Positions 47,976 to 57,748 of a DNA stretch of 64,000 bases are shown one piece after another. The notes under the pieces are model-generated. The model ran no database searches. It was not told the origin of the DNA and saw nothing but the letters and a program-made list of their open reading frames with translations. Position 1 is the stretch's first letter. Each line of letters opens with the position of its first letter. The position numbers were made by a program, and so were the translations under genes. This DNA is from Changpingibacter yushuensis (GTDB lineage: Bacteria > Actinomycetota > Actinomycetes > Actinomycetales > Actinomycetaceae): contig NZ_CP059492.1 of assembly GCF_014041995.1 (NCBI RefSeq), forward strand, positions 2,418,001 to 2,482,000, written 5' to 3'.

Positions 47976-48548
47976 CTAGACCTGTGGTTCAAGTCCAAGA
48001 TCTTCGAGGTGCAGGGCCGCGAAATAGGGGATCCCGTGCGCCTCGATCTTCTCCTTTGCCCCGGTTGCCCGATCAACGACGACGGCGACCGCGAGCACGT
48101 TGGCACCCGCGTTACGCGCCGCCTCCAAAGCCTGAATGGGCGAACCACCTGTGGTGGAGGTGTCCTCAAGAATGACCACGTTGCGGCCTTCAATGCTTGG
48201 GCCCTCAATCTGGCGCTTCATACCGTGATCCTTGGCTTCTTTGCGCACAACGAATGCGTCGATGTCTAGGCCACGGGAGGCCGCGGCATGCATGATCGCG
48301 GCCGCTACAGGATCCGCGCCCATCGTGAGGCCACCTACCGCATCCACTTCCCCAGCGCCAAAGCCTGCTTCTTCAAGCATATCGAGCATGACATGCCCAA
48401 TGAGCGGACCTGCTTCGTGGTGAAGGGTGGCCCGGCGCATATCCACGTAATAGCTTGATGTGCGACCAGAGGCCAGCGTGAACTCGCCACGCTGGATGGC
48501 AAGTTCGCTTACAAGTTCAATGAGGCGCTTGATGTGGGAATCGTTCAC
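47976..48548 (-). CDS. pyrE: Orotate phosphoribosyltransferase
   Basis: 190 aa enzyme converting orotate and PRPP to OMP in UMP synthesis. The PRPP-binding motif VVILEDTSTTGGSP and the loop RKEAKDHGMKRQIEGPS are clear. The GTG at 48548 has TAGGCT ending 6 nt upstream and no Shine-Dalgarno site, so a leaderless start is likely. The 3' end is the site of a partial duplication at 47244-47320. Confidence 0.96.
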   Translation of the reverse strand: MNDSHIKRLIELVSELAIQRGEFTLASGRTSSYYVDMRRATLHHEAGPLIGHVMLDMLEEAGFGAGEVDAVGGLTMGADPVAAAIMHAAASRGLDIDAFVVRKEAKDHGMKRQIEGPSIEGRNVVILEDTSTTGGSPIQALEAARNAGANVLAVAVVVDRATGAKEKIEAHGIPYFAALHLEDLGLEPQV

Positions 48549-48759
48549 GGTCCCAGCCTAGCTGAATCGGATCCGCGAACTTGCCACGTCCATCCACAGT
48601 GCGGCACAGAGTCACAGGCGCCCACATACAACTCAATGGCAAGGTCGGGAATGCGAGCACGGATTCGGTAGTAGAACACACATACTGGGAAAGTGGTGGC
48701 TGGATGGCCTCCACGAGGAGTTGTTCTCTTCTCCGAACCAATGCGGACGTGAGAAGCGC

Positions 48760-49811
48760 CTAGTCTGAGCGAACCGCAATTGCCGGTTGAATGGCCGCCG
48801 CCCGAAGCGCGGGATAGGCGGATGCGAGAATGCCAACCATCATTCCTAGACCGGGGCCAATAGCGATCCACACGGGGTTGAGGTGGGCAGTCCATTGGTT
48901 GAGGATTGCGACTACGTCCACAGCAATGAACGCCACGGCTGCTCCAGCTAAACCTCCCAGCGCGCCGATCAGTGCTCCTTCCACCCAGAATACGCCGGCC
49001 ACAGAGGATCGCGAGGCACCCAGTGCCCTTCGCACGCCGATCTCGGTAGTTCGCGCGGTCACTGAGACGATCATTGAGTTAGTTATCAGAAGAATCGTCA
49101 GAATCAGGAGAAAGCCACCAATCCAGGTGGCTTGCTTAGTCAACTGATCAGAAACGGTATCCCGCATCTCGCCGTGGGCTACTACTTGTGAGACGGTCAA
49201 CTTCTCAGGACTGCTTGGCAGAATAGCCACGCGAGCCACGTTCGAAATCTGACTTCCGGCTCCCAAAGCTGAGCGGATGAGTACTTCAGACCATTTGTCT
49301 CCACCAACTAGCTGAAGCGCGCAGGAGTATGGAATAACCAAGGCGTCCGAAAATGCATTCTCACCCGATATGAAACCAACTACCGAATAGTCTGTGCCGT
49401 TTATCATCACACTGATACCGCGCAGATCCACGGACTGCGTAATGCCAAGTTTTCTTGCGGCGGTCTCTCCTACCAGAGCCACGTTGAGTTCACCATCAAG
49501 CATCCATGCTGAGTTTCCGCTGGCGCTACCACCACGTCACGGTCCGCGGATGCGGCTATATCCGCATCCACCTGAAAGGCCGCATTCTCCGAGATTCCGA
49601 CTGACATCAACATGGCACCCGTACTAAAGGCCACGGCGCTGGTCATGAGCATCGTGCGCGACATGCGCGAGGAGAGCTCAATCGCCACGTCAACTATCTG
49701 GTCCCGAAGGCGTCGCGTCCACGAGCGCATATGCCCCGACCCTCCCGATCGTACGTTCGTGGCCGCCCGTTCGTTGTTCTGGCTGTATTCGCCTGTTTTG
49801 CGACTCCTCAT
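48760..49811 (-). pseudogene. MacB/FtsX-type ABC permease, internally deleted and frameshifted
   Basis: The N-terminal piece (49811 to about 49480) contains the first membrane segment and ADRDVVVAPAE. The C-terminal piece (about 49510-48760) continues in another frame with LVGETAARKLG and the three-helix FtsX core (TEIGVRRALGASRSSVAGVF). Joined, they lack much of the extracytoplasmic domain usually between these parts. The join lies near 49500. The gene follows the intact ATPase gene with a 4-bp overlap, so this was the exporter's permease and is now probably inactive. Confidence 0.8.
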
Positions 49812-50473
49812 GGACGGATAACTCCATCCACCAAGTGCAACTCACGATCCGCCCAGTGGGCGATACGTTCGTCGTGCGTGATGACCACGACGGCGACCCC
49901 ACGTTCCGCCTGCGCGTCAAATAGATCGAGTACACCGCGGGCGTTGGCCTCATCGAGGTTTCCCGTCGGCTCATCGGCAAGCAGAACCTGTGGGCTGCCG
50001 ATGATGGCCCGCGCAATGGCAACGCGCTGTTTCTCACCACCAGAGAGCAACCGAGTCAAGGCCTCAGCGCGGTGATTCAGACCAACTGCATCTAAAACGC
50101 TGTTCACAGCTTCGCTTCGCTGAGTTAGGGGCATCGAGCTAATCGCTAGCTTGAGTTCGAGGTTCTCCCGGACTGTTCGGTGGCCCAACACGTGAAAGTC
50201 CTGAAAAGCGAAACCGATGAGGGATGCTCGCATCCGATCGCGCCCACGGGCTCGCATGGCCGCTGTGGCCTCGCCAGCCAGCTCGTATGATCCGCCAGAT
50301 GGCGTATCCAAAAGACCAATGACGTTGAGAAGTGTGGACTTTCCAGCCCCTGAATGGCCCACAATTGCAACTCGCTCACCTGCAGCAACATCCAAGTTCA
50401 CGCTTTTGAGCACGTCTATGGGCGGATGCACCTCGTACGTCTTACAAATCTCTTCCATATGAATGAGGTTCAT
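49808..50473 (-). CDS. MacB/LolD-type ABC transporter ATP-binding protein
   Basis: 221 aa with Walker A GHSGAGKST, the Q-loop in GFAFQDFHVLG, signature LLSGGEKQRVAIARA, Walker B VLLADEP and the H-loop VVITHD, all intact. It sits between the adaptor gene (overlap at 50470-50473) and the broken permease gene, forming an exporter operon. With the permease damaged, the ATPase may be a relic or may serve another permease. Confidence 0.93.
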   Translation of the reverse strand: MNLIHMEEICKTYEVHPPIDVLKSVNLDVAAGERVAIVGHSGAGKSTLLNVIGLLDTPSGGSYELAGEATAAMRARGRDRMRASLIGFAFQDFHVLGHRTVRENLELKLAISSMPLTQRSEAVNSVLDAVGLNHRAEALTRLLSGGEKQRVAIARAIIGSPQVLLADEPTGNLDEANARGVLDLFDAQAERGVAVVVITHDERIAHWADRELHLVDGVIRP

Positions 50474-51756
50474 GATTGTGAGACAACCACCTTGTCACCA
50501 ACCTTCAACCTGGTGTTCTCCACCAATGCATAGCAGTCAGAAGTCAGCGATACCGAAACCGCTATGTGTTCATTCGATTCCGTGAGTATCACATACGTGG
50601 TATCACCATCTTGGCGCAACGCCGTGACCGGAACTGCGATGCCAGATGCCTCTTCAGCCTCACCGGTAGTGATCTGAACCTCTTGATCATCGCTGAACTC
50701 CCCTGACTCATCCACAGCAATGGTGATGTCATAGCCGGGCACATCCTTGCCCCCATCGGGATCAGCCTGCTCATAGCTACCCACCGCAGTGACTGTTCCT
50801 GATGCCACAAGAGCTTCGTCGCTGGTAGCCACCACAGAAACCTTCGTGCCCACGGCGAAGGTTTCCTTGTCACCCACGGAGATGCGAGCGCTGGCAGTGG
50901 TGGCGCCGCTACGAAGTTCAGCCAACGGGGTCTCACCAACTCGAGTATTCACCGCGGCCACCGATACCACGGTGGCCGAAGATCCGGGTAGGGAGACAAT
51001 CTCAGCCATCCTCACAGGAGTCAGCGCCGCGAGCTGCTTCGCGGCCACATCCGCCAGTGCAGCCGTGACGGTCTTTTGCGCGCTCGTATCTTCCGGGGCA
51101 GCTGCTGCGGCTGCTTGTGCTTCAGCCAGCGTACTCTTGGCTGTTGCAAGGTCCGTGAGCGCAAGAGCGTCCGGGCTCGGCGCATTCAGCCCTGCACGTT
51201 TGTACAAGGCTTCAACACTGCTGGCAGTTCTTGCACCGTACTCGCCGTCGATCGAACCGGAACACAAACCAAGGCGCATAAGAGCGCGTTGGAGCTCAGC
51301 AACATCGTCTCCAGAGGATCCTCCAGCTATATCCCGGTACAGATCGAATGGAAGCTCAAGCGCAAAGACGGGGCGCCCTGAAACGGACGCGAGCACCGAG
51401 CCACTTGCCAACGTGCCACCAGCGGATGTTGCCACTCCTGTGACAACTGGAAGCTTTCCTTCCGATTCCGTCATGGTTACGGACCACGATGTACCAAGGG
51501 CAACTTTTCCGGAAACCGCCGGCTGCGGAAGAGCCACCGTTCGTTCCTCAACCTCAGCGCTGACAACAGGTATATGTTGCGCATTGGCGATTGCAGCCTC
51601 ATTGGCCGAATGTATCCTGCTCCCGGCAACAAATGCGCCCAAGGTCAGCGCAGCACATATGCATACTGTGGCGAGAATCCACACAAAGCGCCGCTTGTTT
51701 CCAGTTGCTAAACCCTGAAAAGCTACTTCTTCACCTTCGGAATATTCACTGGTCAA
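50470..51756 (-). CDS. Exporter adaptor (HlyD/RND-type periplasmic adaptor) with peptidoglycan-binding-like domain
   Basis: 428 aa. An N-terminal membrane anchor (RRFVWILATVCICAALTLG) is followed by lipoyl/barrel-like segments. A peptidoglycan-binding-like helical domain carries DDVAELQRALMRLGLCSGSI and DGEYGARTASSVEALY. An Ala-rich coiled-coil and C-terminal beta domains follow. Such adaptors link a MacB-type exporter to the wall in Gram-positive actinobacteria. I chose TTG at 51756 because GGAG lies 8 nt upstream; the previous gene's TGA (51746-51748) overlaps it. It overlaps the ATPase gene by 4 bp. Confidence 0.85.
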   Translation of the reverse strand: MTSEYSEGEEVAFQGLATGNKRRFVWILATVCICAALTLGAFVAGSRIHSANEAAIANAQHIPVVSAEVEERTVALPQPAVSGKVALGTSWSVTMTESEGKLPVVTGVATSAGGTLASGSVLASVSGRPVFALELPFDLYRDIAGGSSGDDVAELQRALMRLGLCSGSIDGEYGARTASSVEALYKRAGLNAPSPDALALTDLATAKSTLAEAQAAAAAAPEDTSAQKTVTAALADVAAKQLAALTPVRMAEIVSLPGSSATVVSVAAVNTRVGETPLAELRSGATTASARISVGDKETFAVGTKVSVVATSDEALVASGTVTAVGSYEQADPDGGKDVPGYDITIAVDESGEFSDDQEVQITTGEAEEASGIAVPVTALRQDGDTTYVILTESNEHIAVSVSLTSDCYALVENTRLKVGDKVVVSQS

Positions 51757-52669
51757 CGTAGAGCTCCGGATGGGTAGAGATGAATGTTTTGGCCTTAGAA
51801 ACTGCCTCGTCAATGTCCCGTCTCGCAGAGGCTAGCTCGCTCACGTACTTCGTGATGATGGGGGCCTGGAGATCTGCCCAAATATCTGCCAGACGACGAG
51901 TGGAATCCACTTGACTCTGGCAATCTGCTACCTAAAGAGCCATCGTGATCTGGTCTTCGCTGATCGTCTCCCTGTCAGCACCAATCACATAACCAGGAAA
52001 ATCCTCATCAAACGTCAATCCTTGACCGGAATAGCATTGTGCGAGCTCATCAAACACTTCGAGGGACCGAGGGTCGCGATTGACTGCGACATCAACCTGA
52101 GCCATTTCATCCGACCATGGACTCGATACGACCAGATCTTCCTCAGCAAACTCTTTGGCCTGAGGATCAGATGAACAGGTACTACCTACCTCTTCAATCT
52201 GTGCTTGTGAAAGCTGAGTATTGGGAGTAGTTGGTTCCGTGTAGTCCTCAGATTTTGGAATCAGGCCCCGCGCCATTAAGCCTGCATCACTCATTGGAAC
52301 CATGAACCCAAACTTCTCAGCATCTTGCTGCCGCCAGGGCCCAAATACGTGCCAAATATGACTCGCAGAATAGTCCCCGCCCCCTAATGTCCCACCCCGT
52401 CCATGTGAGACCCTTGTTCCGTGCACAGGCGGCCACAGCGCCACTACGCGCCGCCCCCAGAATGTCACTCTCCACATTTGTGATGCGGAACCTGTCAGCT
52501 GGCAACGTGACTACGCCAGTATCAACATCGACGTCAGCGCCGAGGTTTACCCCAATCTCCTCAAGACCTGAACGTGAATCGGTTCCATCCGAAGCGAGAC
52601 CCCCCCGGCACATCCTGTTAGAGCTACTACCGTGGCTAGCACCAATGCTGGCCTAAAAAGCTCGCGCAC
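51746..52669 (-). pseudogene. Lipoprotein gene broken by two G-run shifts and a nonsense codon
   Basis: GTG at 52669 opens a lipoprotein signal (PALVLATVVALTGCAGG). A run of seven G (plus-strand C7 at 52600-52606) leaves the frame; eight G would continue into LASDGTDSRSGLEEIGVNLG and a folded domain. A second G-rich site near 52382 shifts again, into HIWHVFGPWRQQD and QIEEVGSTCSSDPQ. A TAG near 51932 then interrupts before the in-frame ending ADIWADLQAPIITKYVSELA...YVDQ, whose TGA overlaps the adaptor start. It was the first gene of the exporter operon. The original function is unknown. Confidence 0.82.
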
Positions 52670-52844
52670 TCACATCACCTGCAATCCATATAGTTCTCGT
52701 GGTCGACGCGCATATCCTTTGATATTCGCAGCGTCGATAGGGCTCTATGCACTTTATTGATTGAGAGTGATGCACTACCGCGACATATCGTTCGGGGACA
52801 TCTCTCCCGTTTCTGTGTCTCCACAGAAACGGGAGAGGGTTTAA
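52670..52844. other. Gap between giant gene end and lipoprotein pseudogene
   Basis: No gene seen. It contains the upstream region of the broken exporter operon and the terminator at 52802-52837. Confidence 0.5.
52802..52837. terminator. Hairpin after the giant activase gene
   Basis: A 16-bp perfect stem CTCTCCCGTTTCTGTG/CACAGAAACGGGAGAG with a 4-nt loop, 8 bp beyond the stop. Confidence 0.8.
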
Positions 52845-55800
52845 TCAGGCGATGTTGAGCGGAAGCGGGATTCGACTGCCTCTTTGCGGTGCGCCCGAAC
52901 TATCCGAGTCGAAGGGTCCAGCACCTCCGCCACAACCACAGGATGACGCATTGGTGTCGGGTACCTCGGCGGCGGCGTCCCACACAATGTGCTCCGATTC
53001 GGATATCCCATCCACACCAGATGCTAGAACCCCATCTTTGTGCATGATGGCAGTGGAGAGCATGAGCTTGATCCGGTTAAGCTGGTTGACCTCGGAAGCG
53101 CCGGGATCGTAGTCAACTGCCACAATGTTCGCCTGCGGATACTTGTTGCGCAACGCGCGGAACATTCCCTTGCCAACGATATGGTTAGGTAAGCAGGCAA
53201 ATGGCTGTGCACAGATAATATTCGGGCAGCCATGTTCGATCATGTCCACCATCTCTGCCGTCAAGTACCAGCCTTCGCCTGCTTGGTTACCCATGCGAGC
53301 TATCTCGGTGGAACGGGATGCCATTTCCTGAATGGATCGATGCGGTTCAAACTTCCCATCGGTCCGCTCGAAGGCGGCCATAACGGGGGCTTCGTACTTC
53401 TGCATTGCCCACAGTCCTAGTGGTTTGAGCCACCGGACTTTGCCACCCATTCCCAGATTACGTTCATTCCACTTTGCTGAAGCCATCGCGTTGTGGAAGA
53501 ACTGCATGAGTCCGGGTAGCTCAGCCTCACACCCCTCGGCTTCTATGACGTCCACAGCGTGATTGTTGGCATCTGGATGGAACTTGACGAGGATCTCACC
53601 AACCAATCCCACGCGTGGTTTGCGAGGAATATCGCGCAGCTCGAGTGCATCAAACTCTGCCACACACCTCTTGACGAGTGAGTGGAAGGAGAGTTTTCCG
53701 CCCCAGGTTGCCGAGTATCCGCCGCCGGTGACCCATTCTTGGCAGATCTCATCCCAACGTTGGTAGAGCGCCATCGATGCTCCCTGCTCCGACTCATACG
53801 GGCGTACACGCAGCAGCATTGCCTGCAACATATCACCCAACACGACCGCCTGAATGGCCTTATGAATCAGTGGCATAGTCAGCTCAAAACCTGGATTATC
53901 CTCGATACCTTGCAATGAAGCGGCAATCACGGGAACCTGTTCGTACCCCGCGTCCTTCAAGCCCTTGCGAAGCAGAGCAGTGTAGTTGGTAGCACGGCAC
54001 ATTCCACCCGTCTGGGTAATCGCCACCGCCGTTCGGTCCGGATCTGCTCGCCCGGAGATGAACTCCTCGATAAGCTGCCCAATCACTACGATTGCCGGAT
54101 AGCAGGCGTCATTGTTCACGTACTTCAGCCCAGTCTCCATCGAAACCGCATCAGTATGTTCCAGTACACGCACATTGAGCCCAGACTTGCGCAGCACAGG
54201 GGCCAGGAGGCGGAACTGAATGGGAGCCATCTGAGGTACAAGAACTTCCCATCCCTCTGCCCGCATTTGCTTGGTGAACTTAGCCGCCGTGGAGCCTGCT
54301 GCACGGGTGGCGCCATGATCCGAAACACGCACCGGCTCGGCATCAGCGTTGCCGGCTGAGTTATTGGTGGCATACGTCAGAACTGTTGCCGTACTGGCAG
54401 CCACTTCCACCCCTGGGCCGCTTCCACCCGTCCTACTGCCCGCTTTGCTTACACCCGGGACGACAAGCTTGGAGACAGCGCCAGCACCATTCGATCCTGC
54501 AGGAACACTCACGTTCTCTCGCTCCGCGAGCGCAGCATCTAGGGAACGGAGGCGGATCTTCGCGGCACCTAGGTTAGAAACTTCATCAATCTTGAGGACT
54601 GTATGGACGTCTCCACGCCCCTCAAGGATCTCTTGGACCTGGTCCGCAGTAATCGCATCTACGCCACACCCGAATGAGTTCAGCTGAACCATCTCTAGGT
54701 CAGGTTCGTCGCCTACGCGAGCCGCAGCTTCGTAAAGCCGAGAATGGTAGCTCCACTGGTCGCGCACGCGCAGCGGACGCTCCAAGCGCCCATCACACAC
54801 TGAATCCTCTGTGAGCACGCCCATCCCCAGCCCATTGATGACTTCAGGAATACCGTGGTTGATCTCTGGATCAAGATGATACGGCCTGCCAGCCAAAACG
54901 ATCCCCCGAACTCCGTGCGCACGCATCCACGCGAGCGATTCCTCACCCTTCTCGCGAACCTCGCGTTTGACCGTAGCGTCCTCTTCCCACGCCTTGTCCA
55001 GAGCCGCTTTCATCTCATCTTCGGGGATGTTCCATACGGAGAAGGCTTCTGCTAGGTGCTTGGGTAGATATTCGCGGTTGCCGAGATTGACGAACGGAGA
55101 GACGAAAGTGATGTCTGGCCCAGCAAGCCTTTCCATGTTGTTTCGGACTACTTCGGGGTAGGTGGCCACAACTGGGCAATTGAAGTGGTTGTCTGCACCG
55201 GAGAACTCCTGCTGCTCGTAGCTGACGCAGGGATAGAAGATCGTTGTGATTCCCTTGTCCAGTAGCGATTCGATATGACCGTGAACCAACTTGGCTGGAT
55301 AGCACACGTTCTCAGATGGAATCGATTCCATACCCTTTTCAAACAGATCGTGATCAGACCTGCCGGAAATCATGACGCGGAATCCCAGTTCGGTGAGCAT
55401 GGTGAACCAGAACGGGTAGTTTTCGTACATGTTGAGCACACGCGGTATGCCGATGTCACCACGGAACGCCTTGGCCTCCGTCAAGCGGCGGTAGCCGAAC
55501 ATCCTCTTGAACTTCCAATCAAACATGTTGGGGAGCTCAGATTTCTTGGGAATGCGTTCGAGTGAAGCGCCACGTTCACAGCGGTTGCCTGAGACGTGGC
55601 GCTCACCGTTGGAGAAGGTTGAGATCGTCATGTTGCAGTGATTTTGGCAGAGCCGGCACGTCTTGCGGGTGGTGGTCACCTCGAAACCAGCTAAATCCTC
55701 GATGCTCGCCAACGAAGATTCACCCACTCCGGAATCGTGCATCCGGGCGGTCAGCGCCGCACCGTAGGCACCCATGAGCCCTGCGATGTCTGGCCGAACC

Positions 55801-57593
55801 ACCTTCCGTTCTGTAAGAAGCTCAAAGGCACGCAGAACCGAATCATTGAGGAACGTTCCCCCTTGGACCACAACCCGTTCGCCAAGATCCGAGGGATCCT
55901 TCAACTTGATGACTTTGTACAGGGCGTTGCGCACCACTGAGTATGACAACCCGGCAGATATATCGCGTACGTCTGCGCCTTCCTTCTGGGCTTGTTTGAC
56001 CGAGGAATTCATGAACACCGTGCAGCGCGTTCCTAGATCAACGGGATTGGTAGATTCCATCGCCTCGCGCGCGAAGTTCTTGACGTCTGTACCCATGGTT
56101 TGCGCAAAGGTCTGGAGGAAAGACCCACAGCCAGAAGAGCAGGCTTCATTCACGGAGATCGAATCCACTGCGTGATCGCGTATCTTCACGTACTTCATAT
56201 CTTGGCCACCAATGTCGATCACCGAGGTGACTCCGGGCAGAATGTGTTCCGCTGCCCGGAAATGGGCCATTGTCTCAACTTCGCCCTCATCCATCTTGAG
56301 TGCGGTGGCTACCAGCCCCTCGCCATATCCCGTAGAGCACGCACGCCCGATCACTGCTCCGGAAGGCAGCTCTGTGCGAATCCTCGTCACGATATCTACA
56401 GCGGCCTGCACCGGGTCACCCTCATTAGAGGCGTAATGGGTGAATACTATTCGTTCATCCTCATCAATGATGACGGCCTTGATAGTTGTGGATCCGGCGT
56501 CGATGCCCAGCCAGCACCGGCCACGCGCTTCGGAAATTGGTGCCGACGGGATGACTTCCTGGCCGTGACGATCATGGAACTCTTCACGTTCGGCGGCGTC
56601 AACAAACAAAGGCCGCATCCGCTTGGACTCAGCTACAACGTGAGCGTTAGTCAGCGCATCAATAAGATCCGTGAGCAACCGTTCGCCGCCCACAGGCTTC
56701 TCAGGAGCAGCTTCCTGGTGAGTGCGCACTGCCAGATCGCCCTTGAGTGGTGAGGCTCCCTCCAAGTCTTGGTCCATCACCGTGACCGTGGCAGAACTGG
56801 TGACGCGGACGTCGTCGGCAAGAAGGGCAGCACCGATCGCCACGTACAGCTGTGCGTTTTCGGGGGTAATAAAGGCATCAGCTTTTGGCAGTAAGTCCTC
56901 GTAAGCCCTGCGTAGCTGGGGCAGGAAGTGGAGCGGACCGCCCAAGAACATCACTGTGCCGCGAATCGGGCGACCATTCGCGAGGCCCGCAATAGTCTGA
57001 GTTGCCACTGCGGCAAAGATCGAGGCCGCCAGGTCCTCATGTGCTGCGCCTTGGTTGATGAGCGGTTGGAGATCGGTCTTCGCGAATACTCCGCAGCGGG
57101 ACGCGATCGGATAGAGCTGCTGGTGCCGGCTGGCCAGCTCATCCAGACCCGAGGCGTCAGTGTGGAGCAAGGTGGCCATCTGGTCGATAAACGCACCTGT
57201 TCCGCCCGCGCAGGTTCCATTCATCCGTTGTTCCGGAGTGGGATGCAAGTACGTGATTTTGGCGTCTTCACCGCCAAGTTCGACGACGACGTCGACATCC
57301 GGGTGCAGGCGGCTCGTTGCTTCCGTACTCGCAATGACTTCTTGTACAAAAGGCACACCGATGGCATGCGCAGTGGATAGGCCGCCTGATCCTGTGATGG
57401 CTGCATGCGCGCGCAGCCCTGGATGTGCTTTTTCAATGTCCAACAGGAGGCGGGCAAGTTCGCCGCGTACATCCGCGTTGTGGCGGCGGTAGTCGGAGAA
57501 GATTACCTTGTTTTCATCAAGGACTACCGCCTTCACCGTGGTGGAACCGACGTCGATGCCGAGCCTCACGTTGGTGTTACCAGTTTTGTCCAT
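52845..57593 (-). CDS. 2-hydroxyacyl-CoA dehydratase activase-type giant fusion protein
   Basis: 1582 aa. Two BadF/BadG/HgdC-type ATPase domains stand in tandem. The first starts LGIDVGSTTVKAVVLDE with the cluster loop GTCAGGTGAFIDQ. The second starts WLGIDAGSTTIKAVIIDE with EACSSGCGSFLQ. A DUF2229-like region (SIPSENVCYPAKLVHGHIES, FYPCVSYEQQ) and an HgdB-like region (TGGMCRATNYTALLRKGLKD, IICAQPFACLPNHIVGKG) follow, ending in a CGCGGG cysteine patch. Such proteins are thought to carry 4Fe-4S clusters and use ATP for low-potential electron transfer; the substrate is unknown and the family is mostly anaerobe-associated. GGGAGGAATC supports the ATG at 57593. A TetR gene is divergent. Confidence 0.88.
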   Translation of the reverse strand: MDKTGNTNVRLGIDVGSTTVKAVVLDENKVIFSDYRRHNADVRGELARLLLDIEKAHPGLRAHAAITGSGGLSTAHAIGVPFVQEVIASTEATSRLHPDVDVVVELGGEDAKITYLHPTPEQRMNGTCAGGTGAFIDQMATLLHTDASGLDELASRHQQLYPIASRCGVFAKTDLQPLINQGAAHEDLAASIFAAVATQTIAGLANGRPIRGTVMFLGGPLHFLPQLRRAYEDLLPKADAFITPENAQLYVAIGAALLADDVRVTSSATVTVMDQDLEGASPLKGDLAVRTHQEAAPEKPVGGERLLTDLIDALTNAHVVAESKRMRPLFVDAAEREEFHDRHGQEVIPSAPISEARGRCWLGIDAGSTTIKAVIIDEDERIVFTHYASNEGDPVQAAVDIVTRIRTELPSGAVIGRACSTGYGEGLVATALKMDEGEVETMAHFRAAEHILPGVTSVIDIGGQDMKYVKIRDHAVDSISVNEACSSGCGSFLQTFAQTMGTDVKNFAREAMESTNPVDLGTRCTVFMNSSVKQAQKEGADVRDISAGLSYSVVRNALYKVIKLKDPSDLGERVVVQGGTFLNDSVLRAFELLTERKVVRPDIAGLMGAYGAALTARMHDSGVGESSLASIEDLAGFEVTTTRKTCRLCQNHCNMTISTFSNGERHVSGNRCERGASLERIPKKSELPNMFDWKFKRMFGYRRLTEAKAFRGDIGIPRVLNMYENYPFWFTMLTELGFRVMISGRSDHDLFEKGMESIPSENVCYPAKLVHGHIESLLDKGITTIFYPCVSYEQQEFSGADNHFNCPVVATYPEVVRNNMERLAGPDITFVSPFVNLGNREYLPKHLAEAFSVWNIPEDEMKAALDKAWEEDATVKREVREKGEESLAWMRAHGVRGIVLAGRPYHLDPEINHGIPEVINGLGMGVLTEDSVCDGRLERPLRVRDQWSYHSRLYEAAARVGDEPDLEMVQLNSFGCGVDAITADQVQEILEGRGDVHTVLKIDEVSNLGAAKIRLRSLDAALAERENVSVPAGSNGAGAVSKLVVPGVSKAGSRTGGSGPGVEVAASTATVLTYATNNSAGNADAEPVRVSDHGATRAAGSTAAKFTKQMRAEGWEVLVPQMAPIQFRLLAPVLRKSGLNVRVLEHTDAVSMETGLKYVNNDACYPAIVVIGQLIEEFISGRADPDRTAVAITQTGGMCRATNYTALLRKGLKDAGYEQVPVIAASLQGIEDNPGFELTMPLIHKAIQAVVLGDMLQAMLLRVRPYESEQGASMALYQRWDEICQEWVTGGGYSATWGGKLSFHSLVKRCVAEFDALELRDIPRKPRVGLVGEILVKFHPDANNHAVDVIEAEGCEAELPGLMQFFHNAMASAKWNERNLGMGGKVRWLKPLGLWAMQKYEAPVMAAFERTDGKFEPHRSIQEMASRSTEIARMGNQAGEGWYLTAEMVDMIEHGCPNIICAQPFACLPNHIVGKGMFRALRNKYPQANIVAVDYDPGASEVNQLNRIKLMLSTAIMHKDGVLASGVDGISESEHIVWDAAAEVPDTNASSCGCGGGAGPFDSDSSGAPQRGSRIPLPLNIA

Positions 57594-57748
57594 GATTCCT
57601 CCCAGACTTTGATTGACAAGTTCATCGTATGGGAGTGTTTTTGGAATTTCTACAATGATGAAATTAGACTTGTTTGGAATCGAGAATTGCTGGATTGGCA
57701 CCCACAATCGTTGAAAACAAGCCATTTCTCAAACATAGGACTTAAGTC
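57594..57748. promoter_or_regulatory. Divergent promoter region of activase giant and TetR
   Basis: 155 bp holding both promoters. The 10-bp palindrome GACTTAAGTC (57739-57748) directly abuts the TetR ATG. TTTGGAAT occurs twice (near 57640 and 57669). Either could be the regulator's operator. Confidence 0.4.
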
